From contig CANMQX010000014.1 in the NCBI GenBank assembly GCA_947500135.1, positions 1 to 64,000 on the forward strand: a stretch of DNA of 64,000 nt, written 5' to 3'. The stretch's first letter is position 1; each line of letters starts with the position of its first letter. The notes under the pieces were generated by a model. The model saw only the letters and a program-made list of their open reading frames with translations. It was not told where the DNA came from and did not search any database. Below, in pieces: positions 36,905 to 45,818 of this stretch. This DNA comes from an uncultured Paracoccaceae bacterium. Lineage in GTDB: Bacteria > Pseudomonadota > Alphaproteobacteria > Rhodobacterales > Rhodobacteraceae. The translations under genes and the position numbers were made by a program.

Positions 36905-37390
36905 TTACTTGGCCTTGATCGTAATCCTGCGATTGGGTGTTTTGGCCTCATCCGGTTTCGGTATTGTCACGGTCAGCACCCCATCAGCAAACTGCCCATC
37001 AATGGCGTCATCCACGGGTGTAAAGCCCAAGGGGATTTGACGATGGAAACTGCCGTAACTGCGTTCGATCAGGTGATAACTTTTGTCTTGCGTGGCGCGC
37101 GCATCTGACTTTTCGCCCTTGATGACCAGAACATCGCCGTTCAGCGACACATCCAGATTATCGGCTTCAACACCGGGGATATCAGCGGAGATTTCGACCG
37201 CCTCATCGGTTTCGGCCATGTCGATGGCAGGATGCAGGCCGCTGGTAAGCCCAAGGCGTGGTAGCGCGCTGGCCACGGATGGGTAGCCCCGGAACCGGTC
37301 AAGAAGTTGCTCCATCTCTTGTTGAAGCTGCTCAAAGAAGGGCTGTGGTTGGGATCCCTTTGACGGAGTAGGCGGGAGGTTTGTTTGCAT
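36905..37390 (-). CDS. Small heat-shock protein, Hsp20/alpha-crystallin family
   Basis: 161 residues with an alpha-crystallin domain: AVEISADIPGVEADNLDVSLNGDVLVIKGEK, SYHLIERSYGSFHRQIPLG and a final GVLTVTIPK. The N-terminal arm has an SQPQPFFEQLQQEMEQLLDRFRG segment common in alphaproteobacterial Hsp20. It is an ATP-independent holdase. It shares an FNR/FixK-type box at 37466 with the divergent polymer-forming membrane protein. No ROSE-type thermosensor was recognised in the 5' leader, but the leader was not folded. Confidence 0.92.
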   Translation of the reverse strand: MQTNLPPTPSKGSQPQPFFEQLQQEMEQLLDRFRGYPSVASALPRLGLTSGLHPAIDMAETDEAVEISADIPGVEADNLDVSLNGDVLVIKGEKSDARATQDKSYHLIERSYGSFHRQIPLGFTPVDDAIDGQFADGVLTVTIPKPDEAKTPNRRITIKAK

Positions 37391-37465
37391 ATCAAGTCTC
37401 CGTTTTCATGTGCGGGCGCATTGGCGCGCCTGCCATTTGCTTAGCTCGCGTTACCCGGTTGGGTT

Positions 37466-37479
37466 TTGACATTGCTCAA
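37466..37479. promoter_or_regulatory. FNR/FixK-type box between hsp20 and the polymer-forming protein
   Basis: TTGACATTGCTCAA, exact TTGA-N6-TCAA core. Class-II spacing predicts transcripts starting near 37514 (plus) and 37431 (minus), 28 and 41 bases before the respective start codons. Confidence 0.65.
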
Positions 37480-37541
37480 TCCCGATGGTGGGCAAGGCCT
37501 TATCAATGACCGCGATGATGGACGGATCAAAGGACGTTGAT

Positions 37542-38726
37542 ATGCGATTCTTTCTGATAGCAACGATTGCCAGTCTGGCCCTTGCAGGCCCAGGACTGAC
37601 CCAAGACGTCAGCCGTGTGCATGGCGGCGACACCTACAGCGCTGGAGAGACCGTGACCGAGACCCTGTCGGCCACCGGCGATGCCTTTGCCGCAGGCGGT
37701 GTGATCACAACGTCAGGCAGTGCCAGTGGCGATATCCACGCCGCAGGTTATGACGTGAACATCAGCACAAACACAGGTGGCGATGTTTATGCCGCTGGCA
37801 GCTCTGTGACGATCAGCGCGCCTGTGGGCGAAGACATTACCGCCGCCGGTTTCAGTGTGCGCAGTACCTCCACGGCGCCGGTTGAGGGCAATTTGCGTTT
37901 CTTTGGTCGTAGCCTAACAATTGAAGGCCCGATTGCAGGGGCGCTGACTGCATTCGGTGGCACGGTCCATCTGAATGCGCCTGTGTCTGGCGATGCCTGG
38001 ATCGTGGCTGATACCGTGACATATGGGCCGGAGGCGCGCATTGATGGCACGCTAATCCTGTCCACCGAGGATAGTACATCTGTCCCCGAACGCGTGATCC
38101 CAGCCGCCCGCATTACTATTGAGGATTGGAACACCCGCGAGATCTACCGCGAATTTGATCGCAGTTGGGACGCCATCGATATGCCGATGCTGCCTGTCTG
38201 GTTATCGATGTTTTCGGCCTTTTTGATCTCTGCGATCTTTCTGCTGGTGCTGGCTGCGATCTTCCTGACGTTCGCGGAAACTCGTGTCGAAAAGATGCGT
38301 CGCCGTGTGACCCGGCAGCCTTTGCAAACCTTCCTTTTGGGGGTGATCGGGTTGTCCGCGCTTTTTGGGATGGTGCCGATCACGGCATTGACGATCATTG
38401 GCTTGCCATTTGTCCCCTTCGCCTTGCTGGCGATCCTTGTGGTCTGGACCTTGGGCTATCTGCTGGCCGCCTATGCGGTGGCACGGCGTGTTCTGGTGGC
38501 GTTTGATGGGTCCGAAGATCCATCGCTATTGGCGAAGCTGGTGACGGTGGCGTTGGCGATCAGTGTTGTCGCCATCCTCAACTTCATTCCGTTTGTGGGA
38601 TGGGTTGTAAACTATACGCTGGTGCTGCTGGGCACAGGTGCGATAACAGCAGGGCTGCTATCCATCTGGATCACTGACCCTGATCCTGCGGTTGAATTGG
38701 ATATGCGCACCCCGATTGATGACTGA
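37542..38726 (+). CDS. Polymer-forming (bactofilin-like) membrane protein
   Basis: About 394 residues. Signal peptide MRFFLIATIASLALAGPGL, then a right-handed beta-repeat region of about 180 residues (repeats such as SGDIHAAGYDVNIS, GGDVYAAGSSVTI, GEDITAAG, SGDAWIVADTV). Then come a linker and four to five membrane segments in the last 180 residues (WLSMFSAFLISAIFLLVLAAIFL onward). The repeat half resembles the polymer-forming domain, here outside the membrane. Function unknown; a stress-induced surface or envelope scaffold is an inference. The start at 37542 follows from the signal peptide. Confidence 0.75.
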   Translation: MRFFLIATIASLALAGPGLTQDVSRVHGGDTYSAGETVTETLSATGDAFAAGGVITTSGSASGDIHAAGYDVNISTNTGGDVYAAGSSVTISAPVGEDITAAGFSVRSTSTAPVEGNLRFFGRSLTIEGPIAGALTAFGGTVHLNAPVSGDAWIVADTVTYGPEARIDGTLILSTEDSTSVPERVIPAARITIEDWNTREIYREFDRSWDAIDMPMLPVWLSMFSAFLISAIFLLVLAAIFLTFAETRVEKMRRRVTRQPLQTFLLGVIGLSALFGMVPITALTIIGLPFVPFALLAILVVWTLGYLLAAYAVARRVLVAFDGSEDPSLLAKLVTVALAISVVAILNFIPFVGWVVNYTLVLLGTGAITAGLLSIWITDPDPAVELDMRTPIDD

Positions 38727-38785
38727 GCAGGCATAGAGATGCAGCCGCAAAAACGGTTATTCCTCGGGCAAGCAACAAATGCCCC

Positions 38786-39658
38786 CTACTCATGATCAGC
38801 GGGGCTCCCAAGGACGGTTTCCAGGTACTGACAAAGCGACGTTTCGCCTCTTATGGGGTCACTTACAGCATCAGTTTTTCCATCGATCATTCGACGGGTC
38901 ATGCAAGCATATGACGCTGCGGCCTCCCTCGAGAATCCGAACTGTCCAAATGTCTCTTCCAGTTGATGCCGTGGCACGTCTTGCACCTTGACCTGACGAT
39001 TGAGCAAACCACCAAGCACATGCGCGGCGTCCCCTGCCGAATACAGCGCCGGTCCTTCGATATGTTGAACCCCGGTGTCTGAAACCGGCGTTGTCAGTCT
39101 TTGTGCAGCCTGCTGACCCAGATCGGATGGGGCGACCATCGGCAGCATCAAATCGGCAGGGAAAAAACTGGGTAGGGTTCCGGTTTCCCGGACCATGCCG
39201 ACCATCCCCGCCCAGTTGCTCATGTAGTATGCGCCACGGTTGATCGCGGCAGGGATCGGTTGGGCGCGCAGACGCTGTTCAAACTCGCACAGCACCGTTA
39301 GATCACCGCAACCCTCACCCTCAAAGGCGCCATAAGTTGATTGCGCCACAACCTTTTCAAGACCAGAATCCCGCAACGCGTCCATGATGGCAGAGATGTT
39401 TTGGCGTTCTTCGCTATCCGTGTCGCCTGACGGATCAGCCGTGGGATTGAGAAGAAATGCCCGTTTGCCCGTCTGAAACAGGTCCCGTAACGCGTCGACG
39501 GCACGTAGATTAACCTCTGCAATCTGGGCGCCGCGCTTTTGCAGGTCCTTGCCATGCGTTGCTTCGCGCGTGACAACCGTCACGTTTTCGTTTCGGTCGA
39601 GCAACGCGTGCGCTGTTGCCGCGCCAACCCGGCCTGTGCCCCCAAGAATGATATGCAT
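38786..39658 (-). CDS. NmrA-like NAD(P)-binding protein
   Basis: 290 residues with an N-terminal IILGGTGRVGAATAHALL nucleotide motif, KVVAQSTYGAFEGEG in the middle and a helical C-terminal part. The match is to atypical SDRs of the NmrA/azoreductase-like kind that bind NAD(P) and may lack catalysis. It is read in the same direction as the WYL-type regulator 79 bases upstream, an arrangement often seen for redox enzymes and their regulators. No FNR-type box lies at its start. Confidence 0.82.
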   Translation of the reverse strand: MHIILGGTGRVGAATAHALLDRNENVTVVTREATHGKDLQKRGAQIAEVNLRAVDALRDLFQTGKRAFLLNPTADPSGDTDSEERQNISAIMDALRDSGLEKVVAQSTYGAFEGEGCGDLTVLCEFEQRLRAQPIPAAINRGAYYMSNWAGMVGMVRETGTLPSFFPADLMLPMVAPSDLGQQAAQRLTTPVSDTGVQHIEGPALYSAGDAAHVLGGLLNRQVKVQDVPRHQLEETFGQFGFSREAAASYACMTRRMIDGKTDAVSDPIRGETSLCQYLETVLGSPADHE

Positions 39659-39737
39659 GTCGCTTTGTCCTGCTCAGTTCATTTCCCACATTATGCGCGC
39701 TCCCGCGGTCAAGAAGTGTCAGGAGTGTTCGCCAGGG

Positions 39738-40427
39738 TCAAAGATTGGCTTCCGGTTCCATGTCCCGATAGTCTGCCAACAGCCGCTGTCGTGATCGTGG
39801 CAACATGTCAGGCAGCGCCCGGAGTTCGTGCATTCGGTCAACCCGGAAGTGGCGGAAAGCATCACGCGCCTCACACCAAGCCGCCAAAACCTCGGTCGTG
39901 TCAAAAAAACCAAGCGCTGTTGGCCAGACGGTGCGAAGGTTGATTTCGCCGCCGCAAATCCCGTATTTAATGCTCAGCTTTTTCTGATCACGCATCGCCA
40001 CCCGAATAGTTGCCAATTCTGCCAGCCGACCGCTACCCGACGGGCCAGCAGTCAGCCCGTTTGCCTGCATGGTTGCTTCGGCCTTATCACCCATCCCATC
40101 TGTGATCTTTGTCAATGCAGCTTCTGCCGCGGCGACCAGGTCTCTATCTCCACGAGCGGCAACGAACCGCAGTCCCAAAAGGATCGCATCGGCTTCCTTT
40201 TGTGTCAGGGCCATTGATGGCAGAAAGAACCCGGGCCGCAGGATGAACCCTGTTCCGGCCTCACCCTCGACAGGGACGCCCAGTTCCAGCAGCGTTTCCA
40301 TATCGCGATAAATGGTGCGTTCTGACACATCAAAGCGATCCGCGAGGGTATTTGCTGTTACCGCCGTTCGCCGTTCTCGCAGCGCCTGAAGAAGTTGGAG
40401 AAGTCGACCAGATCTCTGCATCGCCAA
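39738..40427 (-). CDS. HTH/WYL-type transcriptional regulator
   Basis: 229 residues. It opens with a DeoR/HTH_11-type helix-turn-helix: RLLQLLQALRERRTAVTANTLADRFDVSERTIYRDMETL. The rest, with GFILRPGFFLPSMALTQKEADAILLGLRFV and a WYL-like ligand domain (IRVAMRDQKKLSIKYG, then VWPTALGFFDTTEVLAAWCEARDAFRHFRVDRM), is the standard two-domain form. It probably regulates the NmrA-like gene beside it. The ligand is unknown. Confidence 0.87.
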   Translation of the reverse strand: MAMQRSGRLLQLLQALRERRTAVTANTLADRFDVSERTIYRDMETLLELGVPVEGEAGTGFILRPGFFLPSMALTQKEADAILLGLRFVAARGDRDLVAAAEAALTKITDGMGDKAEATMQANGLTAGPSGSGRLAELATIRVAMRDQKKLSIKYGICGGEINLRTVWPTALGFFDTTEVLAAWCEARDAFRHFRVDRMHELRALPDMLPRSRQRLLADYRDMEPEANL

Positions 40428-40485
40428 ACCATACCTGATTTATGTCGTTTCGGGCACTAAATCACGGTTTGCAGCAGTTTCAAAT

Positions 40486-41580
40486 TCACGGGCGCGTCAA
40501 ACCTGACATATCGACCTCAACCTGCTCTGACAGGCTTTCCAAACTGTCATACAACAGCTGTAGGGCATAGTGCGGGTTATGGGTGTAGATGGCCCTATCC
40601 TTGGCTATGACCTGATAGTTATATGCGGCCTTCAACAGACGCGGTGTCCAGCTTTGGTATCGGTTTGGGAATACCGTCTCATCTGCTGAAGCGTTGCCAT
40701 CCCCGTTGCTGTCGACAAAGAAGTAGGGATAAGATCCAGCGTCATAAACGATGGGGGTTCCTGCGACATCGGCGCCATAGCTTTGGATGGCCGCCGCAAG
40801 ACGTTCGTGCAGTGCATTGATAGGCACAGCAATGCCTACCGACGTATCACCATCGCCATCAAAGTCGGTCGGTGATATACGGATATCCGAGAAGCTGGTC
40901 ACATTCTGGTGGCAGGCTGTGCAGTTATCCAACTGGACCTCAAGCGAATGCGGCCGGTGGCAATCAACGCAGCCGTTCATGTCAGGAACATGGCTGAATT
41001 GCCCCTTGTAAACCTTGCCGTCGTATTCATAGCCACCTTGCACGGCTGAACCCATCAATGTCGCAGCCGACGGCGCGTAGTGGATGTTGATAAAACTCAG
41101 ATCGCCTGCGATCACGTCATCCTCTAACCCTGCCACGGCGTTTTCCACATCCAAAGTTGATGCGCGTCCTTGGTGGCAAACGGTACACATGGCAGATTCT
41201 TCGAACGTGTCCACCGTTGCGCCAGATGGAAATGGGACCACTGTCAGCGCTGATGCAGAGGAGGTGTGACAAACTGCGCAATCGACCGATGTTCCAGTTG
41301 GCACGGCGTAATCGATGATGCCCGGCTGCTTCATTTCGCTAAGCAAGTAATCAATCGCCCCGGTGCTAGAATGGCAAACCGCGCATGTGCCTGGAATTTC
41401 GCCCTCTTCATGCCAATGGGTAAATGCTTCAGACGAACGGTCCGCATGTGGTGACGCCAGCCAAGCATCGACGATTTCATTTAAAGAAGGACCCTCTTCC
41501 TGTGCCGTGGCAGGCGCGCCGAGTAGAACAACAAGCAGGCTGATGCCGGCCAATTTTGTTTGCGATGACATCTTGGTCAT
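40486..41580 (-). CDS. Pentaheme c-type cytochrome
   Basis: About 364 residues with a signal peptide (LAGISLLVVLLGAPATA) and five CxxCH heme sites at residues 66-70, 101-105, 132-136, 204-208 and 220-224. The C-terminal 130 residues have no heme site but have a DFDGDGDTS and a DSNGDGNAS stretch that could bind calcium. It is periplasmic. It is divergent from nqrA and shares an FNR/FixK-type box. I do not recognise a characterised relative; an electron carrier in low-oxygen respiration is inferred. Start 41580 leaves a leader of about 24 bases after the predicted transcription start. Confidence 0.85.
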   Translation of the reverse strand: MTKMSSQTKLAGISLLVVLLGAPATAQEEGPSLNEIVDAWLASPHADRSSEAFTHWHEEGEIPGTCAVCHSSTGAIDYLLSEMKQPGIIDYAVPTGTSVDCAVCHTSSASALTVVPFPSGATVDTFEESAMCTVCHQGRASTLDVENAVAGLEDDVIAGDLSFINIHYAPSAATLMGSAVQGGYEYDGKVYKGQFSHVPDMNGCVDCHRPHSLEVQLDNCTACHQNVTSFSDIRISPTDFDGDGDTSVGIAVPINALHERLAAAIQSYGADVAGTPIVYDAGSYPYFFVDSNGDGNASADETVFPNRYQSWTPRLLKAAYNYQVIAKDRAIYTHNPHYALQLLYDSLESLSEQVEVDMSGLTRP

Positions 41581-41638
41581 GGACTTGGCTCCTCTGGCTG
41601 GGTCACCCAGAGAAATGCCGCGAATTTGTAGTTCCACA

Positions 41639-41652
41639 TTGACGAATATCAA
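41639..41652. promoter_or_regulatory. FNR/FixK-type box between the pentaheme cytochrome and nqrA
   Basis: TTGACGAATATCAA has the TTGA-N6-TCAA core. Centred at 41645.5, it puts transcript starts near 41687 (nqr) and 41604 (cytochrome), 53 and 24 bases before their start codons. Confidence 0.7.
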
Positions 41653-41739
41653 TCGCTTGGTCAGGCGCGCCGATAACTGTCGGGTTCAGAATGTCTTGAA
41701 GATCGTGAAACACAGGTATCAAACGGCTGGCGGAAGCGT

Positions 41740-42990
41740 ATGCATTTCAGGATTAGACAGGGTCATTGGCCATCTGACACAGATGCCCCTTTGCAGGCCA
41801 TTGGTGGAAGTAAACCACCCGCGACGGCAGCGATCGTTGGTGCGGATTTCCCCGGTCTGCGTCCCGCCTTTGCGGTCGAGGAAGGGGACGCTGTTAGCGC
41901 TGGTCAGGTCCTGTTCACAGATCGCAATCACGATCAGATTGCGCATGTTGCCCCCTTCGCCGGGACGGTTGTGCGGATTGAGTATGGGCCACGCCGGACC
42001 TTGTCCGCCTGTGTCATCAGGCGTAGCGCTGAACAGGCTCTTGCTGGCCATGAAAACGTGCCACTGGACGCCAATACCGATGCTGCAATCCGCGATGCAC
42101 TGCTTGGCCGTGGTATGTGGCCCGCCTTTCGGACCCGTCCATTTGGTCGAACACCTGACCCTAACGCCCGACCAGTCGCGATTTTCGTGAACGCCACGCA
42201 TGTGGCCGCCGCACCCAACCCGCATGTGGTTCTTGATGGGCGAATGGCTGCGTTCACTACGGGTGTTATGGCGCTGCGCAAGCTGACGGATGGGCAGGTC
42301 TATATCTGTCAGTCAAAGGGTGACCCGCTTTGCCCAACAACGGATGGCGTGAGCGTTGCGCGCTTTGATGGCACAATAGCATCAGGGTTGTCTGGCACCC
42401 ATATCGACCGGATGTGTTCGGTCCAATCCGGTCGGCAGGTCTGGACCATTGGTTATCAGGATGTCGAAGCCATCGGCCATCTGTTTTTGACGGGTCAATA
42501 TGCATCTGATCGTGTGGTGGCGGTTTGTGGGTCGCTGACAGATAAGCCAATGCTGGTGCGGACAACTCTTGGTGCCCGTCTCGCGGATATTGCCGCAGGC
42601 GGTTTTGCTGTGGATGCAAACCCAGTTTTTCGCTCAGGCACCACACTGAACGGACGACGAGCCGTATTTCTTGGGCGTTTCCATGAGCAGGTTATGGTGA
42701 CCGCACGTACCATCGCGCCAACACAACTATCATCGAAATCGCAACTTTCCCGTCAGATCAGTGCGTTGATCCCCAAGGCATCGCTGGAGCGCGCACTTGC
42801 GCCACGTATCCTGCCCGTGCCGCTGATGCGCGCGTTGAGCGTGGGTGACAGCGAAACCGCTCGCCGCCTTGGCTGTTTGGCTTTGGTCGAGGAAGACGTG
42901 GCGATCCTGTCCCGCCTTTGCACAAGCGGTGCCGATTACGGCGTCTTGCTACGACAGGTTCTTGATGAATTGATGGAAGACGCCGCATGA
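41740..42990 (+). CDS. nqrA: NADH:quinone reductase (Na+-transporting) subunit NqrA
   Basis: 416 residues, a little shorter than the Vibrio protein (about 446). It shows the Rnf/Nqr barrel-sandwich region (FAVEEGDAVSAGQVLFTDR, VAPFAGTVVRIEYGPRR) and the FRTRPFGRTPDPNARPVAIFVNATHV stretch characteristic of NqrA. NqrA is a peripheral cytoplasmic subunit of the NQR complex near the quinone route. The gene heads the operon and overlaps nqrB by 4 bases. Confidence 0.9.
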   Translation: MHFRIRQGHWPSDTDAPLQAIGGSKPPATAAIVGADFPGLRPAFAVEEGDAVSAGQVLFTDRNHDQIAHVAPFAGTVVRIEYGPRRTLSACVIRRSAEQALAGHENVPLDANTDAAIRDALLGRGMWPAFRTRPFGRTPDPNARPVAIFVNATHVAAAPNPHVVLDGRMAAFTTGVMALRKLTDGQVYICQSKGDPLCPTTDGVSVARFDGTIASGLSGTHIDRMCSVQSGRQVWTIGYQDVEAIGHLFLTGQYASDRVVAVCGSLTDKPMLVRTTLGARLADIAAGGFAVDANPVFRSGTTLNGRRAVFLGRFHEQVMVTARTIAPTQLSSKSQLSRQISALIPKASLERALAPRILPVPLMRALSVGDSETARRLGCLALVEEDVAILSRLCTSGADYGVLLRQVLDELMEDAA

Positions 42991-43775
42991 CCACAGGTTT
43001 TTCCTTTGCGGCCGGGGTGGCGGGCGTCACCGCCGTGCAGGTCGTAGCGCTTATTGCGCCGTCGATCGTGGCAGCAATTGCTAACCCGACAGAATATTTG
43101 ATGTTGTTGCTCACCGCGCTAACCACCGTCTTGTTTTGGGAAGGTGCATTTGCCGCCCTTCGCACACGCACACCAAGCATTCACGGGGTCACAACCGCGC
43201 TGATCGTCTGCGTACTGGTTTCTCCCGATCTTGCACTCTGGCAACTGACACTAGCGTTGTCTCTTGGCGTGGTTCTGGCAGAGCTTGTCTTTGGCGGGCG
43301 GGGTTTTGGGTTTTTAAGCCCAGCGGTCGTTGCAACGTCACTTTTGGTTTTCTCATTTCCGCAGGTTAGTCTGGCACCGGGCACGACAAACCTTGCTTTA
43401 GCCACTATCCCCGGGGCAGTTCTGCTTGCGTTTCTGGGCCTGATATCCTGGCGCGTCATGCTCAGCGCGATTGTGGTTACCGTTGCCCTGCTGAAGATGT
43501 CAGCCGACGGGCCAGATGCAATAACGATCGCTTCTGCGATGGCCTTTGGCTTGGTGTTTCTTGTCTGTGACCCGACAGCAGCAAGCGTCACCAATCCGAG
43601 CCGCTGGATTTATGGTGTGCTGGCAGGCGGCTTGATTGTGCTGTTTTCAGGTGGTCCGACCCTGACCACCGAAGGGGTCGTCTTTGCCGCACTCATCGCC
43701 AGCATCTTTGCGCCGCTCATCGATCATCTGGTCGTCCTGATTGATGCGAGACGCTGGAGGGTCGCCGATGCTTAG
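42987..43775 (+). CDS. nqrB: NqrB, short form lacking the covalent FMN segment
   Basis: 262 residues against about 415 for Vibrio NqrB. The alignable parts are VSPDLALWQLTLALSLGVV followed by FGGRGFGFLSPAV, GLISWRV, VCDPTAASVTNPSRWIYG and FAPLIDHLVV. The N-terminal 120-130 residues are absent. The loop that normally carries DGYSGAT with the flavinylated threonine is also missing: after the FPQ turn the chain goes on as VSLAPGTTNLALATIPG. So this subunit should not carry FMN at the usual place, though ApbE and NqrC still support flavinylation elsewhere. The frame is intact and overlaps both neighbours, so it is not simply broken. Confidence 0.85.
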   Translation: MTTGFSFAAGVAGVTAVQVVALIAPSIVAAIANPTEYLMLLLTALTTVLFWEGAFAALRTRTPSIHGVTTALIVCVLVSPDLALWQLTLALSLGVVLAELVFGGRGFGFLSPAVVATSLLVFSFPQVSLAPGTTNLALATIPGAVLLAFLGLISWRVMLSAIVVTVALLKMSADGPDAITIASAMAFGLVFLVCDPTAASVTNPSRWIYGVLAGGLIVLFSGGPTLTTEGVVFAALIASIFAPLIDHLVVLIDARRWRVADA

Positions 43776-44568
43776 CCCGCTCACGCCATGGCGGCGTTTC
43801 CTTACGCGCCCGAATGACGACCACTTCAAGGTGTTCGGCGTCGCCATTCTTGTTGCCCTTTTCTGTGCCGTCGTGGTGTCCACAACCGCAGTCGCCTTGA
43901 AACCCTTGCAAGATGCGCATGTGGAGGCAGAACAGGCGGCCCGTATGGCGCAAATGCTGGATACGTTGCCTGGCATGCGGGACATCATGGAGGAAGCTGG
44001 GGTCGATACGCTCGAAACCCGGATTGTGGAACTGGCGACGGGCACATTCACCACGGATATCGACCCTGCCAGCTTTGATGCGCAGGCGGCCGCAACTGAG
44101 CCCGAGCAAAGCGCCACTATTCCCCCCGACGCCGATGTCGCAGGTTTGGGTCGACGCGCCAATCATATGCCCGTGCACCTTCTGGAACGGGACGGTGATT
44201 TGCTGCTGATTGTCCTGCCCGTTCAGGGCCGTGGGTATCAGTCGGCTATTCAGGCGATGCTGGCGTTGGAACCTGATCTCAATACCATCGCCGCGCTGAC
44301 AATCACTGAACAGGGCGAAACACCCGGCATCGGAGCGCGGGTCGAAGAACCAGCATGGCAGGCGCTTTGGCCCGGCAAACAGATTGCCGACGAAAGCGGT
44401 CAAATCGTGATCTCCGTGGTACGTGGCATAGCGACCAGCCCTTACGAGGTCGATGCCATTTCCGGCGCAACGGTCACCAGCAACGGTGTGGCCAACATGC
44501 TGCGGTACTGGCTTGGCGATCATGGCTATGGCCCGTTTCTTGCACGTCTGGCAGAAGAAGGGCTCTAA
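43768..44568 (+). CDS. nqrC: NQR subunit NqrC, FMN-carrying
   Basis: About 266 residues: one N-terminal membrane segment (HFKVFGVAILVALFCAVVVSTTAVAL) and a periplasmic flavin domain with the ApbE target motif in DAISGATVTSNG; T235 is the expected FMN site. The middle has GRGYQSAIQAMLALEPDL and GETPGIGARVEEPAWQALWPGK, as in other NqrC. ATG at 43768 overlaps the nqrB stop and follows GGAGGG; the longer frame is not needed. Confidence 0.92.
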   Translation: MLSPLTPWRRFLTRPNDDHFKVFGVAILVALFCAVVVSTTAVALKPLQDAHVEAEQAARMAQMLDTLPGMRDIMEEAGVDTLETRIVELATGTFTTDIDPASFDAQAAATEPEQSATIPPDADVAGLGRRANHMPVHLLERDGDLLLIVLPVQGRGYQSAIQAMLALEPDLNTIAALTITEQGETPGIGARVEEPAWQALWPGKQIADESGQIVISVVRGIATSPYEVDAISGATVTSNGVANMLRYWLGDHGYGPFLARLAEEGL

Positions 44569-44571
44569 AAG

Positions 44572-45225
44572 ATGGCATCGAACTTGCGCCACGTCACGGC
44601 CCCGTTGGTCGAAAACAACCCGATCACGCTGCAAATCCTCGGTATTTGTTCGGCCCTTGCCGTTACGACATCGCTGTCGACGGCGCTGGTCATGTCGCTG
44701 GCGCTGACGACCGTTCTGTGCCTTGCATCCACGACGATCAGCCTGATCCGCAATCATATCCCGAACGTCATTCGGTTGATCGTCCAGATCATCATCATCG
44801 CATCGCTTGTGATTGTGATTGACGAGCTGCTTCAGGCCTATGCGTTTGAAACCAGCCGCCAATTGTCGATCTTTGTCGGACTGATCGTGACCAATTGCCT
44901 GGTCATGGGCCGAGCCGAGGCATTTGCAATGCGCAACCCGGTCTGGCCCTCGGTACTGGACGGGCTAGGTAATGGATTAGGCTACAGTCTGGTCCTGATC
45001 ATCGTCGGCTCGATCCGAGAGCTTTTGGGCGCAGGATCACTGCTGGGATACACTATCCTGACACTGGCATCAGAGGGCGGTTGGTTTGTCCCGTTGAGCC
45101 TGATGCAACTGGCCCCCAGCGCGTTTTTCATTATCGGCCTGCTGATTTGGGTCATCCGCTCCCATTGGGTCACGCAGGTTGAGGTTCCTAAATTCAGCCT
45201 GAAACCGCAAAGGGCGCGCGAATGA
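44572..45225 (+). CDS. nqrD: NQR subunit NqrD
   Basis: 217 residues, about six membrane segments. [20 protein letters not shown] (C26) and [20 protein letters not shown] (C109) carry the two cysteines that, with those of NqrE, hold an iron centre inside the membrane. The sequence is very close to standard NqrD, unlike NqrB. It overlaps nqrE by 4 bases. Confidence 0.93.
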   Translation: MASNLRHVTAPLVENNPITLQILGICSALAVTTSLSTALVMSLALTTVLCLASTTISLIRNHIPNVIRLIVQIIIIASLVIVIDELLQAYAFETSRQLSIFVGLIVTNCLVMGRAEAFAMRNPVWPSVLDGLGNGLGYSLVLIIVGSIRELLGAGSLLGYTILTLASEGGWFVPLSLMQLAPSAFFIIGLLIWVIRSHWVTQVEVPKFSLKPQRARE

Positions 45226-45818
45226 CGGATCTGCTGATCACCGCGATTTTTCAGGAAAACCTGGCTCTGACCTTCTTTCTGGGTGTCTGCACCTTTCTTG
45301 CCGTCTCTGAACGCTTGGAAACCGCTTTCGGGCTTGGGCTTGCGATCATCGTAGTGCAGACGATCACGGTGCCCGTCAACAACCTGATCTATAACGGGTT
45401 TCTTTTGGAAGGCGCATGGGCCTGGCTTGGTCTGCCTGACGTTGATCTGACGTTTCTCAGGCTGATTGCTTTCATTGGCGTCATCGCCGCCATGGTGCAG
45501 ATCCTTGAAATGGTGCTCGATCGGTTTGTCCCAGTCCTTTACCGCGCGCTGGGGATTTTCCTGCCGCTGATCACGGTCAACTGTGCTGTTCTGGGCGGCA
45601 GCCTTTTCATGGTCGAAAGGCAGTACGATTTTGCGGAATCCGTGGTTTTCGGCTTTGGCAGCGGCGTTGGCTGGGCACTGGCGATTGTGGTCTTCGCCGC
45701 CATTCGCGAGCGACTGAAGTACAGTGACATGCCCGCCGGGTTGCAGGGGTTGGGAAGCGCATTCCTCGTCACCGGCCTCATGTCGCTTGGTTTCTCGGCA
45801 TTTGCGGGGGTAGGTTGA
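45222..45818 (+). CDS. nqrE: NQR subunit NqrE
   Basis: 198 residues, about six membrane segments, with [19 protein letters not shown] (C23) and [20 protein letters not shown] (C121), the partner cysteines of the intramembrane iron site, and a [14 protein letters not shown] stretch. Length and motifs are those of ordinary NqrE. The stop TGA overlaps the nqrF start (TGATG at 45816-45820). Confidence 0.93.
   Translation: MTDLLITAIFQENLALTFFLGVCTFLAVSERLETAFGLGLAIIVVQTITVPVNNLIYNGFLLEGAWAWLGLPDVDLTFLRLIAFIGVIAAMVQILEMVLDRFVPVLYRALGIFLPLITVNCAVLGGSLFMVERQYDFAESVVFGFGSGVGWALAIVVFAAIRERLKYSDMPAGLQGLGSAFLVTGLMSLGFSAFAGVG

Noticed and set aside
36095..37108. 337-codon open frame on the plus strand opposite usp and hsp20
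   Set aside because: It is antisense to two clear family genes, its protein resembles nothing, and long antisense frames are common in GC-rich codon-biased DNA.
43717..44862. 381-codon minus-strand frame opposite nqrB, nqrC and nqrD
   Set aside because: It is antisense to three overlapping NQR genes and unlike any family.
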